A stretch of 39,231 bases of DNA, from contig JAKVKZ010000026.1 in NCBI GenBank assembly GCA_022484565.1, positions 1 to 39,231 of the forward strand, given 5' to 3'. The first letter of the stretch is position 1; each line of letters starts with the position of its first letter. Source of the DNA: Muribaculaceae bacterium (GTDB taxonomy: Bacteria > Bacteroidota > Bacteroidia > Bacteroidales > Muribaculaceae). Shown one piece after another: positions 14,281 to 25,749 of this stretch. The position numbers and the translations under genes were made by a program. A model generated the notes under the pieces. It was not told the origin of the DNA and made no database searches. It worked only from the letters and a program-made list of their open reading frames with translations.

Positions 14281-16848
14281 ATGAAGAAAAGATTTACCGC
14301 AATTTTGATGTGTCTGTTCGTTGGAATATTCACAGTTTTTGCCCAACAGTCGGCAATTTGTACAATAAAAGGAGAATTGTTGGATTCCGCATCACAAAAG
14401 GGAGAGGCATTCGCCACAGTAAAAATCAGCAAGGCCGATAGCGCCCATGCCACCGTCAAGGTGATTGCCGCTGACGAAAACGGGCGTTTCAGCATTGAAA
14501 TTCCTGATGTGAAAGGAAAATACGTGGCATCGCTCACCTCCGTTGGCAAAGAGCCGATAGTAAAGAATTTCTCAATTACTTCCGATTCCCGCACCGTCAA
14601 TCTCGGCAAATTGTTCACTCACGACGTGGCTGTTGCGCTGAAGGGCGTGGAGGTCACTGCGCAGAAACCGCTTGTCACAATGGACGTCGACAAGCTGAGT
14701 TACGACATTGCAGCCGACCCTGATTCCAAGACCAACACCGTGATGGAGATGCTCCGCAAAGTGCCGATGGTCACGGTTGACGGTCAGGACAACATCAAAG
14801 TGAACGGTAAAAGCAGTTTCAAGATTTACGTCAACGGCAAGCCTAACACGCTGATGAGCAACAATCCCAAGGATGTGCTGAAAAGCATGCCTGCCAATTC
14901 CATAAAGAAGATTGAAGTCATCACCTCGCCGGGGGCTAAATACGATGCCGAAGGCACCACTGGCATTCTCAACATCGTCACCGAGCAGGGCAGCGGCATC
15001 GAAGGCTATTCCGCCACTATCAGCGGAAATGTCGGCAATCGTAACGCCGGCGGCAGTGTGTACGCCATCACCAAGAAAGGAAAACTCACGCTTAGCGCCA
15101 ACTATGATTTTTCTCATAGCATGCCGATGGATTATAACTCCATGAGCGAACGTGAAAATCTCACCAGCGACACTCAAAAGTATCTCGACAACACTGGAAA
15201 AGCCAATTATTACGGCAATTTCCAATATGCCACACTCGAAGGCAGCTACGAAATCGACACGCTTCAATTGCTCACCACTTCTTTCACTCTCTGGCAAAAC
15301 AATTACCACATCAATTCCGATGGGTCCACAGCAATGTGGAATTCTGCCCGCGACCAATTGGCTTATGGCTACGATTTGAGCAACCATTCAGCTTCCGAAT
15401 CTAAATATATCCAAGGCAGCCTCGATTATCAGCTCACATCGCCCACCTGCAAGGACCGTACCTACACTTTCTCCTACAAATTAAATTCTGGTCCTGACAA
15501 GTCGCACCCGCATCAGCTTTATTCAAACATTCAGGATAATCTCGGCCTCGACATCGTGAAGAATATGCTGCTCAACAACAGTTACGGCGATAATTCAACC
15601 AACACTGCCGAGCACACTTTCCAGTTCGATTTCACCACCCCTATCGGCAAGCTCCACACCATCGAGACAGGTGCCAAATATATTCTCCGCAACAACAACA
15701 GCAACAACAAGGTGTTCGAGGCCACTGGTGCTACTGATGATTATGTTTACAACAACAACCGCAGCAGCCATTACCGCAACATCAACGACATCTTTGCCGC
15801 TTATCTCACCTATCAGTTGAAATATAAGAAATTCACCTTCAAGCCCGGCTTGCGCTACGAGTACACCTACCAGAAAATCAAATATCTCGGTGGCGCCATC
15901 TCCAGCGATGCCAATTTCAGCACTCACTACGACAATCTCGTGCCATCGGTCGCCACAGGCTTCACCATCGGCAACACCCGCAGCATCCGCTTGGAGTACA
16001 GCATGCGCATTAGCCGGCCGGGCATTTCCTATCTCAACCCTTTCTTCAACAATCTTGACCCGACGAGCATCAGTCAGGGCAACACCAACGTGGGCAGCGA
16101 AAAGGGCAATTCATTCAGTATCAGTTACTCCTCTTTCACTCAGAAGTACAATTTCAGCGTTTGGGCACACCATAATTTCAGCAACAATGGCATTGAAAGT
16201 GTCAGCCGGCTTATCGGCGACGGTGGCGAATGGTTCGACGGCAATCTGCACTTTGCTCCTGCAGGTGCGCTCTACACCACCTACGCCAATATCGGCCATT
16301 CCCGCAGTTCGGGCTTGGGAATTTATGGCAGTTGGACACCTATAAAGGATTTGCAGTTTTTCATCAACGGCAATGCCAACTACGTCTATATGTCCGACCC
16401 TGCACGCAGCCTGAAGAATTATGGTTGGTCAGGCATGGCCTTCGTTGGCGGCAATTACAAGTTCCCATTCAAGTTGCGCATAGGTTTGTATGCCGGTGGC
16501 GGCACGCGCGACATTATGTTGCAGGGAAAAGGCACGAGCTGGAATTACTGGTCCATGAGCCTCAGTCAGGACCTGCTTAAGGACGACCGCCTCACATTAT
16601 CAGCCTCTTGCTCCAACCCGTTCCGCACTACCACTTTCAGGAATTCTTCCAACGGCACTAATTACACTTCATGGGACTTGACAAGGGTTTCTCAGAGCAA
16701 TTTCCAGTTCACTGTCAGCTACCGCATCGGCTCTCTTAAGGCTTCAGTGAAGAAAGCGTCAGTTTCCATCAGCAACGACGATGTGAAAAGCGGTGGAGGC
16801 AGCGGCGGCCAAGGCGGTGCTCCGCAGCAGGGCGGTGGCGGACATTGA
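14281..16848 (+). CDS. Outer-membrane beta-barrel protein (TonB-receptor-like)
   Basis: The 855-aa protein has a signal peptide (MKKRFTAILMCLFVGIFTVF...AQ). An N-terminal carboxypeptidase-regulatory-like Ig domain occupies about 24-110 (GEAFATVKISKAD, DENGRFSIEIPD). A plug-like domain follows at about 115-235 with VEVTAQKPLVTMDVDKLSYD, MLRKVPMVTVDG, IEVITSPGAKYDAEGTTGIL and NIVTEQ. The remainder is an aromatic-rich barrel of the OMP_b-brl_3 family. The C-terminus ends in an unusual Gly/Gln-rich tail (SGGGSGGQGGAPQQGGGGH) instead of a terminal aromatic strand. No SusD partner is adjacent, so this is not a classical SusCD pair. Substrate unknown. The family call is strong; TonB dependence is inferred. 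Confidence 0.85.
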   Translation: MKKRFTAILMCLFVGIFTVFAQQSAICTIKGELLDSASQKGEAFATVKISKADSAHATVKVIAADENGRFSIEIPDVKGKYVASLTSVGKEPIVKNFSITSDSRTVNLGKLFTHDVAVALKGVEVTAQKPLVTMDVDKLSYDIAADPDSKTNTVMEMLRKVPMVTVDGQDNIKVNGKSSFKIYVNGKPNTLMSNNPKDVLKSMPANSIKKIEVITSPGAKYDAEGTTGILNIVTEQGSGIEGYSATISGNVGNRNAGGSVYAITKKGKLTLSANYDFSHSMPMDYNSMSERENLTSDTQKYLDNTGKANYYGNFQYATLEGSYEIDTLQLLTTSFTLWQNNYHINSDGSTAMWNSARDQLAYGYDLSNHSASESKYIQGSLDYQLTSPTCKDRTYTFSYKLNSGPDKSHPHQLYSNIQDNLGLDIVKNMLLNNSYGDNSTNTAEHTFQFDFTTPIGKLHTIETGAKYILRNNNSNNKVFEATGATDDYVYNNNRSSHYRNINDIFAAYLTYQLKYKKFTFKPGLRYEYTYQKIKYLGGAISSDANFSTHYDNLVPSVATGFTIGNTRSIRLEYSMRISRPGISYLNPFFNNLDPTSISQGNTNVGSEKGNSFSISYSSFTQKYNFSVWAHHNFSNNGIESVSRLIGDGGEWFDGNLHFAPAGALYTTYANIGHSRSSGLGIYGSWTPIKDLQFFINGNANYVYMSDPARSLKNYGWSGMAFVGGNYKFPFKLRIGLYAGGGTRDIMLQGKGTSWNYWSMSLSQDLLKDDRLTLSASCSNPFRTTTFRNSSNGTNYTSWDLTRVSQSNFQFTVSYRIGSLKASVKKASVSISNDDVKSGGGSGGQGGAPQQGGGGH

Positions 16849-16878
16849 TTGCACAATCCGCAATAATCGCTATCTTTG
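16849..16878 (+). promoter_or_regulatory. Promoter of the thioredoxin-fold gene
   Basis: TTG at 16849-16851 directly follows the upstream stop codon, then 19 nt, then TATCTTTG at 16871-16878. It rules out the longer frame that opens inside the -7 box; ATG 16900 is the start. Confidence 0.65.
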
Positions 16879-16899
16879 CAGAAACATATTTTTCTGACG

Positions 16900-18753
16900 A
16901 TGAAAAGATACTTTACAATATTGTTTGCGGTGCTGCTCTTGGGCAGTGCCGCTTCTTTGGCTAAGTCCAAATCGGTTGCCAATCCTTATTGGCTCTACGA
17001 CAATTCCAACGAGGCCCTGAGCGTCAGTGGCATCACTCTCGACAAAAATGCCGCAATTCTCACTCTGCGCGTAATCTCCCCGGGAGAATGGTGGCTTGCC
17101 AAGACATTGCACATCACTGCCGATGGCAAGGCGTTTGCCTATCGCAGCGGACGGCTTTTCCATTGGCAAAATGGTGCCTATGCCGAATTGCCTTTCGCTC
17201 CCGAGGCAAAAAATGCGTCGGTCGAGATGAAGGATTATCCCAATATTCATTCCGATTCGCTTGTGCTTTGCTTCGACCCTGTCCCCACTTCGGCTTCAGC
17301 CATCGATTTTGCCGAAAGTTCCGACGGCTGGCAGATTCTTGGCATCCGCACCGACGGCAAGCCTTATCCTTCTTCACTCAAGGCGGCTGATTTCGGCAAT
17401 GCCGAATTGCCTGCGTGGACTCCCGTCTTCGCAAAATCGGTGCTTAGCGGCCGCATCATCGGCTACAGGCCAGCAATGGGCAAATTGAGATATTATTATC
17501 GGAACAGTCTTACCGGCAAGAACGATGCTAAACTCAGCATGGACTCGCTCGGCAATTTCAGCATCACTGTTGAGTCGGGTATGCCCGAAACGGTTTGGAT
17601 TTACAATAGTGTTCCAGCCCTTCTCGTCCCGGGCAGCAATCTTGAATTGGACATAGATGCGGCAGCCCTGAAGGCTGTTTCCACTCATACCCGTGCATTG
17701 GCCCAAAAGGCTCTCGGTGATGGCGTTGCGTTCCGTTTTTCAGGCACTTACGCCCCGCTCTGCTCTGTCAGGAATGATGAGGATTCCCCACTGAATTCCA
17801 TCAGCATCGCAGTTCCCGATATTGCCAAGTCCGATTTCCGCACTTATGCCGATTACCTTTGGCAGAAATATCAGGCGAAAAAAAAGGTCATCAATGCCTC
17901 TTACGGCAATCCGCAGCAGCGTGATTACATGGATTTGCTTTCGCAAAGCAGCTATGTGGGCGATTACATCAAGTATCCCAAGTCGGTTGCCGCTGCGCTC
18001 AAGGATTCCGCAAAGGTTGCCGCCGCAGTTTCGCAATTCTCCCTCACCGACGCTCATGCCGCTGAATTGGGACTTTTCACCGACTCTCGCGCGGCTTATG
18101 TGCTTAAAAATTCAGATTTTCTCGATTATGCCGTTGCCAACGGACTTAAATCGGGCAAGACTTTCAATTATCTCACCGACCTTAAACGTGCCGACGACAT
18201 TGTGGCGCAAATCAGCAATTTGAAGCCTGTCGCCGAGGCTGAGTGGGCTTCTGTTCCCTCGCAGTTCGTGCCGGTTCTCAAGCCGCTTAACGATACTGTT
18301 CAGGCCAAAGTCAGCCTTCTCAGTGCCTCTAAGTCGGAAGTGAACATCTGCAAGGCTCCTTCCGTCGCTCCAGCCGCTATGATTAAGACTATTGCCGACC
18401 AATACAAGGGCAAAGTGGTATTCATCGACTTCTGGGCCACTTGGTGCGGGCCGTGCCGCATGGGCATTGTCGGCATGAAGGACATTGAAAAGGAGATGTC
18501 GGCCAAAGGCGTGGTTTTTGTCTATGTCACTAACGAGACTTCCCCGAGCGATGTGTGGGTAAGCCGGATTCAGAGTATGCCGGGCGAGCATTATCGCATT
18601 TCCAATGATGTGTGGCACGGGCTTCCTGGCATTCAGGGCATTCCCCACTATTTCATTTTCGATAAATCAGGCAACAAGGTTGCCGACCAAGAGGGTTGGG
18701 ACACTGAACTTCCCGCGCAGTTCAAGGCCATTATGGAAAAGGCATTGAATTGA
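16900..18753 (+). CDS. Exported TlpA/thioredoxin-like protein
   Basis: From ATG 16900 the protein is 617 aa with an N-terminal export signal (MKRYFTILFAVLLLGSAASL). About residues 25-470 form a region I do not recognise, probably beta-rich at first and then helical. The C-terminal ~130 residues are a thioredoxin fold: GKVVFIDFWATWCGPCRMG with the redox pair C516/C519, the GIPHYFIFDKSGN cis-Pro segment, and a final helix. This architecture is common in Bacteroidales periplasmic TlpA/ResA-like proteins, which reduce disulfides or respond to stress. It has its own promoter although it directly follows the beta-barrel gene. It converges with the next gene with a single nt between the two stop codons. 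Confidence 0.8.
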   Translation: MKRYFTILFAVLLLGSAASLAKSKSVANPYWLYDNSNEALSVSGITLDKNAAILTLRVISPGEWWLAKTLHITADGKAFAYRSGRLFHWQNGAYAELPFAPEAKNASVEMKDYPNIHSDSLVLCFDPVPTSASAIDFAESSDGWQILGIRTDGKPYPSSLKAADFGNAELPAWTPVFAKSVLSGRIIGYRPAMGKLRYYYRNSLTGKNDAKLSMDSLGNFSITVESGMPETVWIYNSVPALLVPGSNLELDIDAAALKAVSTHTRALAQKALGDGVAFRFSGTYAPLCSVRNDEDSPLNSISIAVPDIAKSDFRTYADYLWQKYQAKKKVINASYGNPQQRDYMDLLSQSSYVGDYIKYPKSVAAALKDSAKVAAAVSQFSLTDAHAAELGLFTDSRAAYVLKNSDFLDYAVANGLKSGKTFNYLTDLKRADDIVAQISNLKPVAEAEWASVPSQFVPVLKPLNDTVQAKVSLLSASKSEVNICKAPSVAPAAMIKTIADQYKGKVVFIDFWATWCGPCRMGIVGMKDIEKEMSAKGVVFVYVTNETSPSDVWVSRIQSMPGEHYRISNDVWHGLPGIQGIPHYFIFDKSGNKVADQEGWDTELPAQFKAIMEKALN

Positions 18754-18754
18754 T

Positions 18755-21145
18755 TCAGTTCACTCTGATTTTCTTCGTTTCGGTTCCTGCCGTCACTATG
18801 TAGATTCCTGCGGTTGGCAATTCCATTGTCACCGGCTGCGATTTTGCGGTTGTGCTTGCTGCTTTCATTCCCGAAAGCGTGTAAACCGTGATTTCCGTGC
18901 CTTCCGATGCGCCTTCTATCGTCAGTTCACCGTTTCCGGGTGTGATGTAGCGCAGTTTATCGGCATTCACATGGCTTATTCCGGCCTCTTCTATGTTGAA
19001 GTCTTTCCATTCAGGCGCGAGTTTGTAGAGCCATGGCGCTCCTATCGGCACCACGAGGGTCACGTTGCCCTTTTCCAGATTGCCGAACACTGTCGCATTG
19101 ATTGTTAGAGGTGTCCACACGTTGCATTTCAGGTAGTTCAATGCGCTCACACCGTTGTCGCCGTTCACGTCGAAGGCGTAGTCCTCTATTGTCGTCACCG
19201 TGGCTGGAATTATTATCGACTCCAAGTTTCCGCATCCGCCGAATGCTCCGCTGACAATTGTCGTTATTCCTTTAGGTATCTCGAATGTCGTCGCCATAAG
19301 GTTCGGAAAGGCTATCAACTTGTATTTTGTCCTGTCGTAAAGCACTCCCGACACCGACATGTAATTGTTGTTCGACGGATTCACGTAGAATTGCCTAAGC
19401 CCGGTGCAGCCGTAGAATGAGCAGTTGCCTATGCTTTTCACCGTCATCGGGATTATCATCTTTTTCAGTCCTGTGCAGCCGTGGAAGGCATGATTGCCTA
19501 TAGCCAGCACTCCGTTGGTCATGTTCAGTGTTCTCAGCTTTTCGCATCCGTGAAATGCGTCATCGCCTATTACTGTGGTCGTTATTTCCGTGTCGAACAC
19601 TGCCGCGCCGCCGTTCGGATATGCAAGCAGCACCGACTTCGCTTTATTGTAAAGCACTCCGCCTGATGTCGCGAACATTTTGCTTTCGCCGTCGGCTGAG
19701 ATTTCTTCCAGTGCAGGGCAGCCTATGAATGCAGTCGTCGCTACGTGTTCAACTGCTTTCGGCAGATATATGCTTGTCAATTGCTTGCAGTCCACGAATG
19801 CGCTGTCGCCTATGCTGTCAATGTCAATCGGCAGCAGTATTCTCGTCGCGCTCAGGTTCTCGAACAAATGCCTGCCTATGCAGTGCGCTCTCGGCGTTTT
19901 ATAGTCGTTCATGTAGCTGCCTCCGCCAGGCAGTATTTCCGCCTTTTGAAGGTCGATTATCGCTGCGTCTTTCGTCGCCAGTTCACGCACATAGTTCAAG
20001 TCAGCGTCGTTTATCGGCCCTGTCAGTCTTATCATTGAATATGCAGGGTGCAGCAATGTGCGTTTTGTGGCGAATGTGCCTGCTGCCTTTGAGTTGAACG
20101 CCATTATCAGCATCTGTTTGCCGAACTCGTTCCACACGGTTGCCTGCCCGTAATTGTATGTCGGCACGTAAAGTGCCGCCGATTCTATTGGCGCGTTGAA
20201 GAATTGGTCGTAATCCTCTATTGCGGGCGGATTTGCGGCTTGGCAATGGAAATCGGTCAGCGATGTGCAGCCGCTGAAGGCATAATCGCCTATCTCTTTC
20301 ACGTTTGCTCCTATCGACACATATTGCAGCTTGGTGCAGTCCTGAAATGCACTCTCGCCTATTGCCGTTATTCCGTCGCCGGCTGTCACTTCCTTTATTT
20401 CCGTGCTTCCGCTGAATGCGAATGGAGCTATTATGGAGCATGAGTCGGGCACAAGGTAGTTTATTCCTGCGTGTCCGCCGGCGTAGGCCTCAAATGTCAG
20501 TTTCCCGTCTTCCCTGCTAAGCAGGCAGCACGAATCGGGCGATATGTACTTTGTTCCGTTCGACATGAACGAGATTAGTGCCGTGCAGCCCGAAAACACT
20601 CCTGTTCCCATGCTGCTCACGCTGTCGCCCAGAATCACTCTCTTCATCGCCGTGCAGTCGGAGAATGCGAATGTGCTTATCGAGTCCACTCCGTCGGGTA
20701 TGTCAATCTGCGTTATTGCGCTTCGGCTGAATGCCTGATAGCCTATTGTCTTCAGTGTCTGCGGCAATTTCAGGCTTGTGAGGTTCGATTGATAGAACAT
20801 GAATGTGCCCATGTCGTCGGCCTTGGTGAAGTAGCTTGTTCCGCCAGTGATGCAGTATGCCTCGCCGCCTTCCGTTATTTTCGCCTCGCTCAGGTCCAGT
20901 GTCAGCAGTTTGCCTGCCACAGCGTTTCCGTTCACGTCGCGACCTGCCATTTCACGCAGGTAGCGTATGTCGTCGCCGTCTATTGCTCCCTTCACCGTCA
21001 ATTCGTTCACTATCGTCTTGTACGATTTGCCTATCAGCGTCGAGAGCGTGCCTACTGAATCCGTTTCCACCGTGAGCGATAGGCTATGCCCGCGGGTGAA
21101 GCAGCAGAGTATTATTATTGCTATGATTATGTGTCTCTTCGCCAT
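18755..21145 (-). CDS. Large secreted BspA-like leucine-rich repeat protein
   Basis: The 796-aa protein has a signal sequence (residues 1-22). Two blocks of LRR_5 repeats are seen at about 105-335 and 445-715, with units such as IDSISTFAFSDCTAMKRVIL and IGDDAFHGCEKLRTL. Between and before them are segments like LNYVRELATKDAAIIDLQKAEI, found in other Bacteroidales BspA proteins. The last ~70 residues (GELTIEGASEGTEITVYTLS, then GIYIVTAGTETKKIRVN) fit a type IX-like sorting or anchoring tail. It is a second BspA-like gene in the window but larger and divergent from the one at 46-1458. Likely role: surface adhesion or recognition; ligand unknown. Confidence 0.88.
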   Translation of the reverse strand: MAKRHIIIAIIILCCFTRGHSLSLTVETDSVGTLSTLIGKSYKTIVNELTVKGAIDGDDIRYLREMAGRDVNGNAVAGKLLTLDLSEAKITEGGEAYCITGGTSYFTKADDMGTFMFYQSNLTSLKLPQTLKTIGYQAFSRSAITQIDIPDGVDSISTFAFSDCTAMKRVILGDSVSSMGTGVFSGCTALISFMSNGTKYISPDSCCLLSREDGKLTFEAYAGGHAGINYLVPDSCSIIAPFAFSGSTEIKEVTAGDGITAIGESAFQDCTKLQYVSIGANVKEIGDYAFSGCTSLTDFHCQAANPPAIEDYDQFFNAPIESAALYVPTYNYGQATVWNEFGKQMLIMAFNSKAAGTFATKRTLLHPAYSMIRLTGPINDADLNYVRELATKDAAIIDLQKAEILPGGGSYMNDYKTPRAHCIGRHLFENLSATRILLPIDIDSIGDSAFVDCKQLTSIYLPKAVEHVATTAFIGCPALEEISADGESKMFATSGGVLYNKAKSVLLAYPNGGAAVFDTEITTTVIGDDAFHGCEKLRTLNMTNGVLAIGNHAFHGCTGLKKMIIPMTVKSIGNCSFYGCTGLRQFYVNPSNNNYMSVSGVLYDRTKYKLIAFPNLMATTFEIPKGITTIVSGAFGGCGNLESIIIPATVTTIEDYAFDVNGDNGVSALNYLKCNVWTPLTINATVFGNLEKGNVTLVVPIGAPWLYKLAPEWKDFNIEEAGISHVNADKLRYITPGNGELTIEGASEGTEITVYTLSGMKAASTTAKSQPVTMELPTAGIYIVTAGTETKKIRVN

Positions 21146-21163
21146 GTCTTAGTTTTACAACCC

Positions 21164-21171
21164 CAAAAATA
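21164..21171 (-). promoter_or_regulatory. Promoter -7 box of the 796-aa BspA-like gene
   Basis: The minus strand reads TATTTTTG, 18 nt upstream of the ATG. It gives a very short leader. Confidence 0.45.
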
Positions 21172-21297
21172 AAAAATGTTTTTGGATTTATGAAATCATT
21201 TTTCCTAAAAGTAATGCTTTATCTTTTCCTTTCTTCAATGTTTTCGACTATTCAACATATTTTTGCGCAAAATGCTGTCAGCGTCATGAAATTTTCG

Positions 21298-21305
21298 TAA
21301 TTTTG
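21298..21305 (+). promoter_or_regulatory. Promoter -7 box of pyrG
   Basis: TAATTTTG matches the consensus and lies 33 nt before the GTG start codon. Confidence 0.5.
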
Positions 21306-21317
21306 CAACTTGATTAA

Positions 21318-22952
<1,635 letters not shown>

Positions 22953-23034
22953 TAATCACTGTTTTTGGCACAATTGTTGCATTTATTCCTAAGTTTTTAG
23001 GTAATCCGACAATTTCCGAAACTATATAGTTTTT

Positions 23035-25134
23035 ATGGATAAAAATACAATCATTGGAATGTTGCTCATGGGAGCCGTGATTTTCGGCTTCATGTGGCTC
23101 AGCCAGCCCTCTAAGGAGGATTTGGCCAAACAGAAGGCTCAACAGGAGCAGATTTTGGCCGAGCAACAGAAGGAAGCCGCCGCTGCCAAAGGTGCGGTGC
23201 AAATCGACTCCATTTCCGCTGCCGAACTTTCGCTGCTGAAATCCACCATCAAGGAGCATGGTACTTCCACCGACGGGGGCAGAACTTTCTCCCTCACTGC
23301 CGGTGATGCATCTCTCACCGTTGCCGGCGACAAGGTGTCAGGCTCTCTCAAGGTTGACAATGCAAGTGTCAGCGTTGACAAGGCTTTCGACAAGGCGCCT
23401 GCCGATGCCGCCCTCCACAATCGCGCTGTCGCGGCTCTGAAAACGGCTATCAGCAATTTCAGCAAGAATGGCGACTTCGCCAAGTATCTTTCTGGTAAGG
23501 ACACCACAGTCAGTCTGCAAAATGGCCTCCTGAAAGTTGACATTTCTTCCAAGGGCGGCGAAATTGTGCAGGCCACTCTTAAAAAATACAAGGCTTTCAA
23601 TGCGCCGCAAGTCATCGTGTTCAACTCCAAGACTAATTCCTATAGCTTTGTGCTGAGCACCAACTCGCAGCGTTTCGACACCAAAAATTTCTATTTCACC
23701 CCTGTCCAGCAGTCCGACTCCACCGTGCTCATGCAGCTCGACCTCGGAGGCGGCACTAAATGGGGCTTGCGCTACACTCTTTCCAAGAATAGCTATCTGG
23801 TGAAGATGGAAGTGCTTCAGGAGCACATGGAGAAGATTATTCCGCAGAACATCCCTACCATGGACTTCACGTGGACTCAGAAGATGAGCCGCCACGAGGC
23901 TGGCCAAATGTTCGAGGAGCGCAACAGCGGCATCTATTTCAAGTATTCTGGTGCCGATGTCGAGAACCTCAACGAGGGCAAGGACGAGCATAAGGAGCTG
24001 ACCGACAATCTCAAATGGATTAGTTTCAAAAATCAGTTCTTCTCCTCCGCTCTTATTGCCGACACGCATTTCACTGGTGCTACTATGGACAGCAAGGTCA
24101 TTGCCAAGGAATCTCCTGAGCATGACGCTTTCCTGAAGGACCTTTCAGTGCAGTCCTCGCTCGACTACAGTTCCATCAAGCCTAATCCGGCCTCTTTCCA
24201 TTTCTTCTTCGGCCCTAACTTATATCCGCTTCTTTCGTCTTACGACAAGCAGATTTCGCCCGATGAGGATTTGCAGCTCACCAAATTGATTCCGTTGGGC
24301 TGGAAGATTTTCCGCTGGATCAACACCGGCATCATCATTCCTATCTTTGATTTCTTGGGACGCGGCATCAGCAGCTATGGTCTTATCATTCTGCTGCTCA
24401 CCATCATCATCAAGATTATCCTCTCGCCGCTCACTTTCAAGAGCTATATGAGTCAGGCTAAGATGAAGATTCTTGCCCCCGACATCAAGGAAATCAACGA
24501 TAAGTATCCGGGCAAGGACAATGCCATGACTCGCCAGCAAAAGACGATGGAGCTTTACAGCAAGGCGGGTGCCAGTCCGTTCAGCGGCTGTCTCCCTATG
24601 CTGCTTCAGATGCCTATCCTCTTCGCAATGTTCACTTTCTTCCCGTCGTGTATCGAACTCCGCGGTGAGCCGTTCCTTTGGGCAAGCGACCTTTCCGCCC
24701 CCGACGCGATTGTCAGCTGGACAGGCCAGATTCCTTTTGTCACAAATTATTTCGGCAACCATATCAGTCTGTTCTGCTTGTTGATGACTGTCACCAACAT
24801 CATCTACACTTATCTGAATATGCAGTCGCAGCAGTCAAGCAGCTCCATGCCGGGCATGAAGTGGATGATGTATCTCATGCCGCTCATGTTCCTCGTTTTC
24901 TTCAATAACTATGCTGCCGGCTTGAGCTACTACTATTTCATTTCTCTGCTCATCACCATCATCCAGACTTATGCCTGCCGTTTCATGGTCAATGAGGATA
25001 AGATGCGTGCCAAGATGGCAGCCAATGCCAAGAAGCCTAAAAAGAAGAGCGGTTTCATGGCTCGCCTTGAAGAGGCGCAGCGTCAGCAGCAAAAAGCTAT
25101 GCGCGAACAGCAGAAGAAAGGCGGTCGCCGTTAG
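23035..25134 (+). CDS. yidC: YidC membrane protein insertase
   Basis: The 699-aa protein has the architecture of Gram-negative YidC. TM1 is at the N-terminus (TIIGMLLMGAVIFGFMWLS), followed by a charged coiled stretch and the large periplasmic beta-sandwich (about 160-440). The conserved core follows: YGLIILLLTIIIKIILSPLT, the cytoplasmic coiled-coil hairpin with QAKMKILAPDIKEINDKYPG, SPFSGCLPMLLQMPILFAMF, and two further TM segments with PGMKWMMYLMPLMFLVFF. The C-terminal tail is very basic (KKPKKKSG...KKGGRR), fitting ribosome contact. It inserts and folds inner-membrane proteins with or without Sec. Probably co-transcribed with pyrG; a strong terminator follows. Confidence 0.97.
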   Translation: MDKNTIIGMLLMGAVIFGFMWLSQPSKEDLAKQKAQQEQILAEQQKEAAAAKGAVQIDSISAAELSLLKSTIKEHGTSTDGGRTFSLTAGDASLTVAGDKVSGSLKVDNASVSVDKAFDKAPADAALHNRAVAALKTAISNFSKNGDFAKYLSGKDTTVSLQNGLLKVDISSKGGEIVQATLKKYKAFNAPQVIVFNSKTNSYSFVLSTNSQRFDTKNFYFTPVQQSDSTVLMQLDLGGGTKWGLRYTLSKNSYLVKMEVLQEHMEKIIPQNIPTMDFTWTQKMSRHEAGQMFEERNSGIYFKYSGADVENLNEGKDEHKELTDNLKWISFKNQFFSSALIADTHFTGATMDSKVIAKESPEHDAFLKDLSVQSSLDYSSIKPNPASFHFFFGPNLYPLLSSYDKQISPDEDLQLTKLIPLGWKIFRWINTGIIIPIFDFLGRGISSYGLIILLLTIIIKIILSPLTFKSYMSQAKMKILAPDIKEINDKYPGKDNAMTRQQKTMELYSKAGASPFSGCLPMLLQMPILFAMFTFFPSCIELRGEPFLWASDLSAPDAIVSWTGQIPFVTNYFGNHISLFCLLMTVTNIIYTYLNMQSQQSSSSMPGMKWMMYLMPLMFLVFFNNYAAGLSYYYFISLLITIIQTYACRFMVNEDKMRAKMAANAKKPKKKSGFMARLEEAQRQQQKAMREQQKKGGRR

Positions 25135-25169
25135 TCGGCTGACACGTTTCTCTTACCCTATATCTCACA

Positions 25170-25206
25170 ATCGGAGGCCGTTTTCGTTTCGGCTTCCGAT
25201 TTTTTT
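25170..25206 (+). terminator. Rho-independent terminator after yidC
   Basis: ATCGGAGGCCG and CGGCTTCCGAT pair over 11 bp with one G-T, followed directly by TTTTTT. Confidence 0.88.
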
Positions 25207-25239
25207 CATATTTGAACTTGATTTTTTTCATATTGTTAT

Positions 25240-25247
25240 TAACTTTG
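25240..25247 (+). promoter_or_regulatory. Promoter -7 box of the TM2-domain gene
   Basis: TAACTTTG matches the consensus and lies 40 nt before the ATG at 25288. Confidence 0.55.
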
Positions 25248-25287
25248 CATCGCATCATAATTTTAATTTTTTAATCTATTAAGCAAA

Positions 25288-25749
25288 ATGGCAACTTACA
25301 AATGTCCTAAATGCGGTTTTCTTATCAATACCGACCAAATAGGCGGTAACATTACTTGCCCGCAATGTGGCACACAATTTCCTATCGCTGCTGACCAGCA
25401 GCCACCGCAATTCAATCAGCCTCAGGGCCAACAAGCTCCTTACCAGCAACCTTCCTATCAGCAGCCTGCTTATCAGCGTGGTGCTTTCGATGCAGGTCCT
25501 TCCGGCAAAAGCCGTGGCGTAGCTGGTTTGCTTGCCATCCTCGTTGGTTCACTTGGCATTCACTATTTCTATCTTGGCAAGACCACTGCCGGAATCATCT
25601 TCCTTCTGGTTTCTGTTCTCTCTTGCGGAATCCTCGCAGCCATCACTGGAATCGTCAGCCTTATTCAGGGCATCATGATGTTCACCATGACCGAAGAGGC
25701 TTTCGAGCAGAAATATGTGAATTCCACTTCCACTTTGCCTCTTTTCTAA
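25288..25749 (+). CDS. TM2-domain membrane protein with zinc ribbon
   Basis: The 153-aa protein begins with a zinc-ribbon (YKCPKCGFLINTDQIGG, then ITCPQCG; four Cys in two CPxCG knuckles). A Gln/Pro-rich linker with QQPSYQQPAYQ repeats follows (about 36-68). The TM2 domain occupies about 75-135: GLLAILVGSLGIHYFYLGKT with its characteristic G-x-x-Y-F-Y-L-G turn, then a second helix LAAITGIVSLIQGIMMF. TM2 proteins are small inner-membrane proteins of unknown function. It has its own promoter and lies between two terminator-like elements, so it is monocistronic. Confidence 0.82.
   Translation: MATYKCPKCGFLINTDQIGGNITCPQCGTQFPIAADQQPPQFNQPQGQQAPYQQPSYQQPAYQRGAFDAGPSGKSRGVAGLLAILVGSLGIHYFYLGKTTAGIIFLLVSVLSCGILAAITGIVSLIQGIMMFTMTEEAFEQKYVNSTSTLPLF

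Noticed and set aside
14281-18753. SusC/SusD nutrient-uptake locus
   Set aside because: The beta-barrel belongs to the OMP_b-brl_3-like group and no SusD-like lipoprotein is adjacent.
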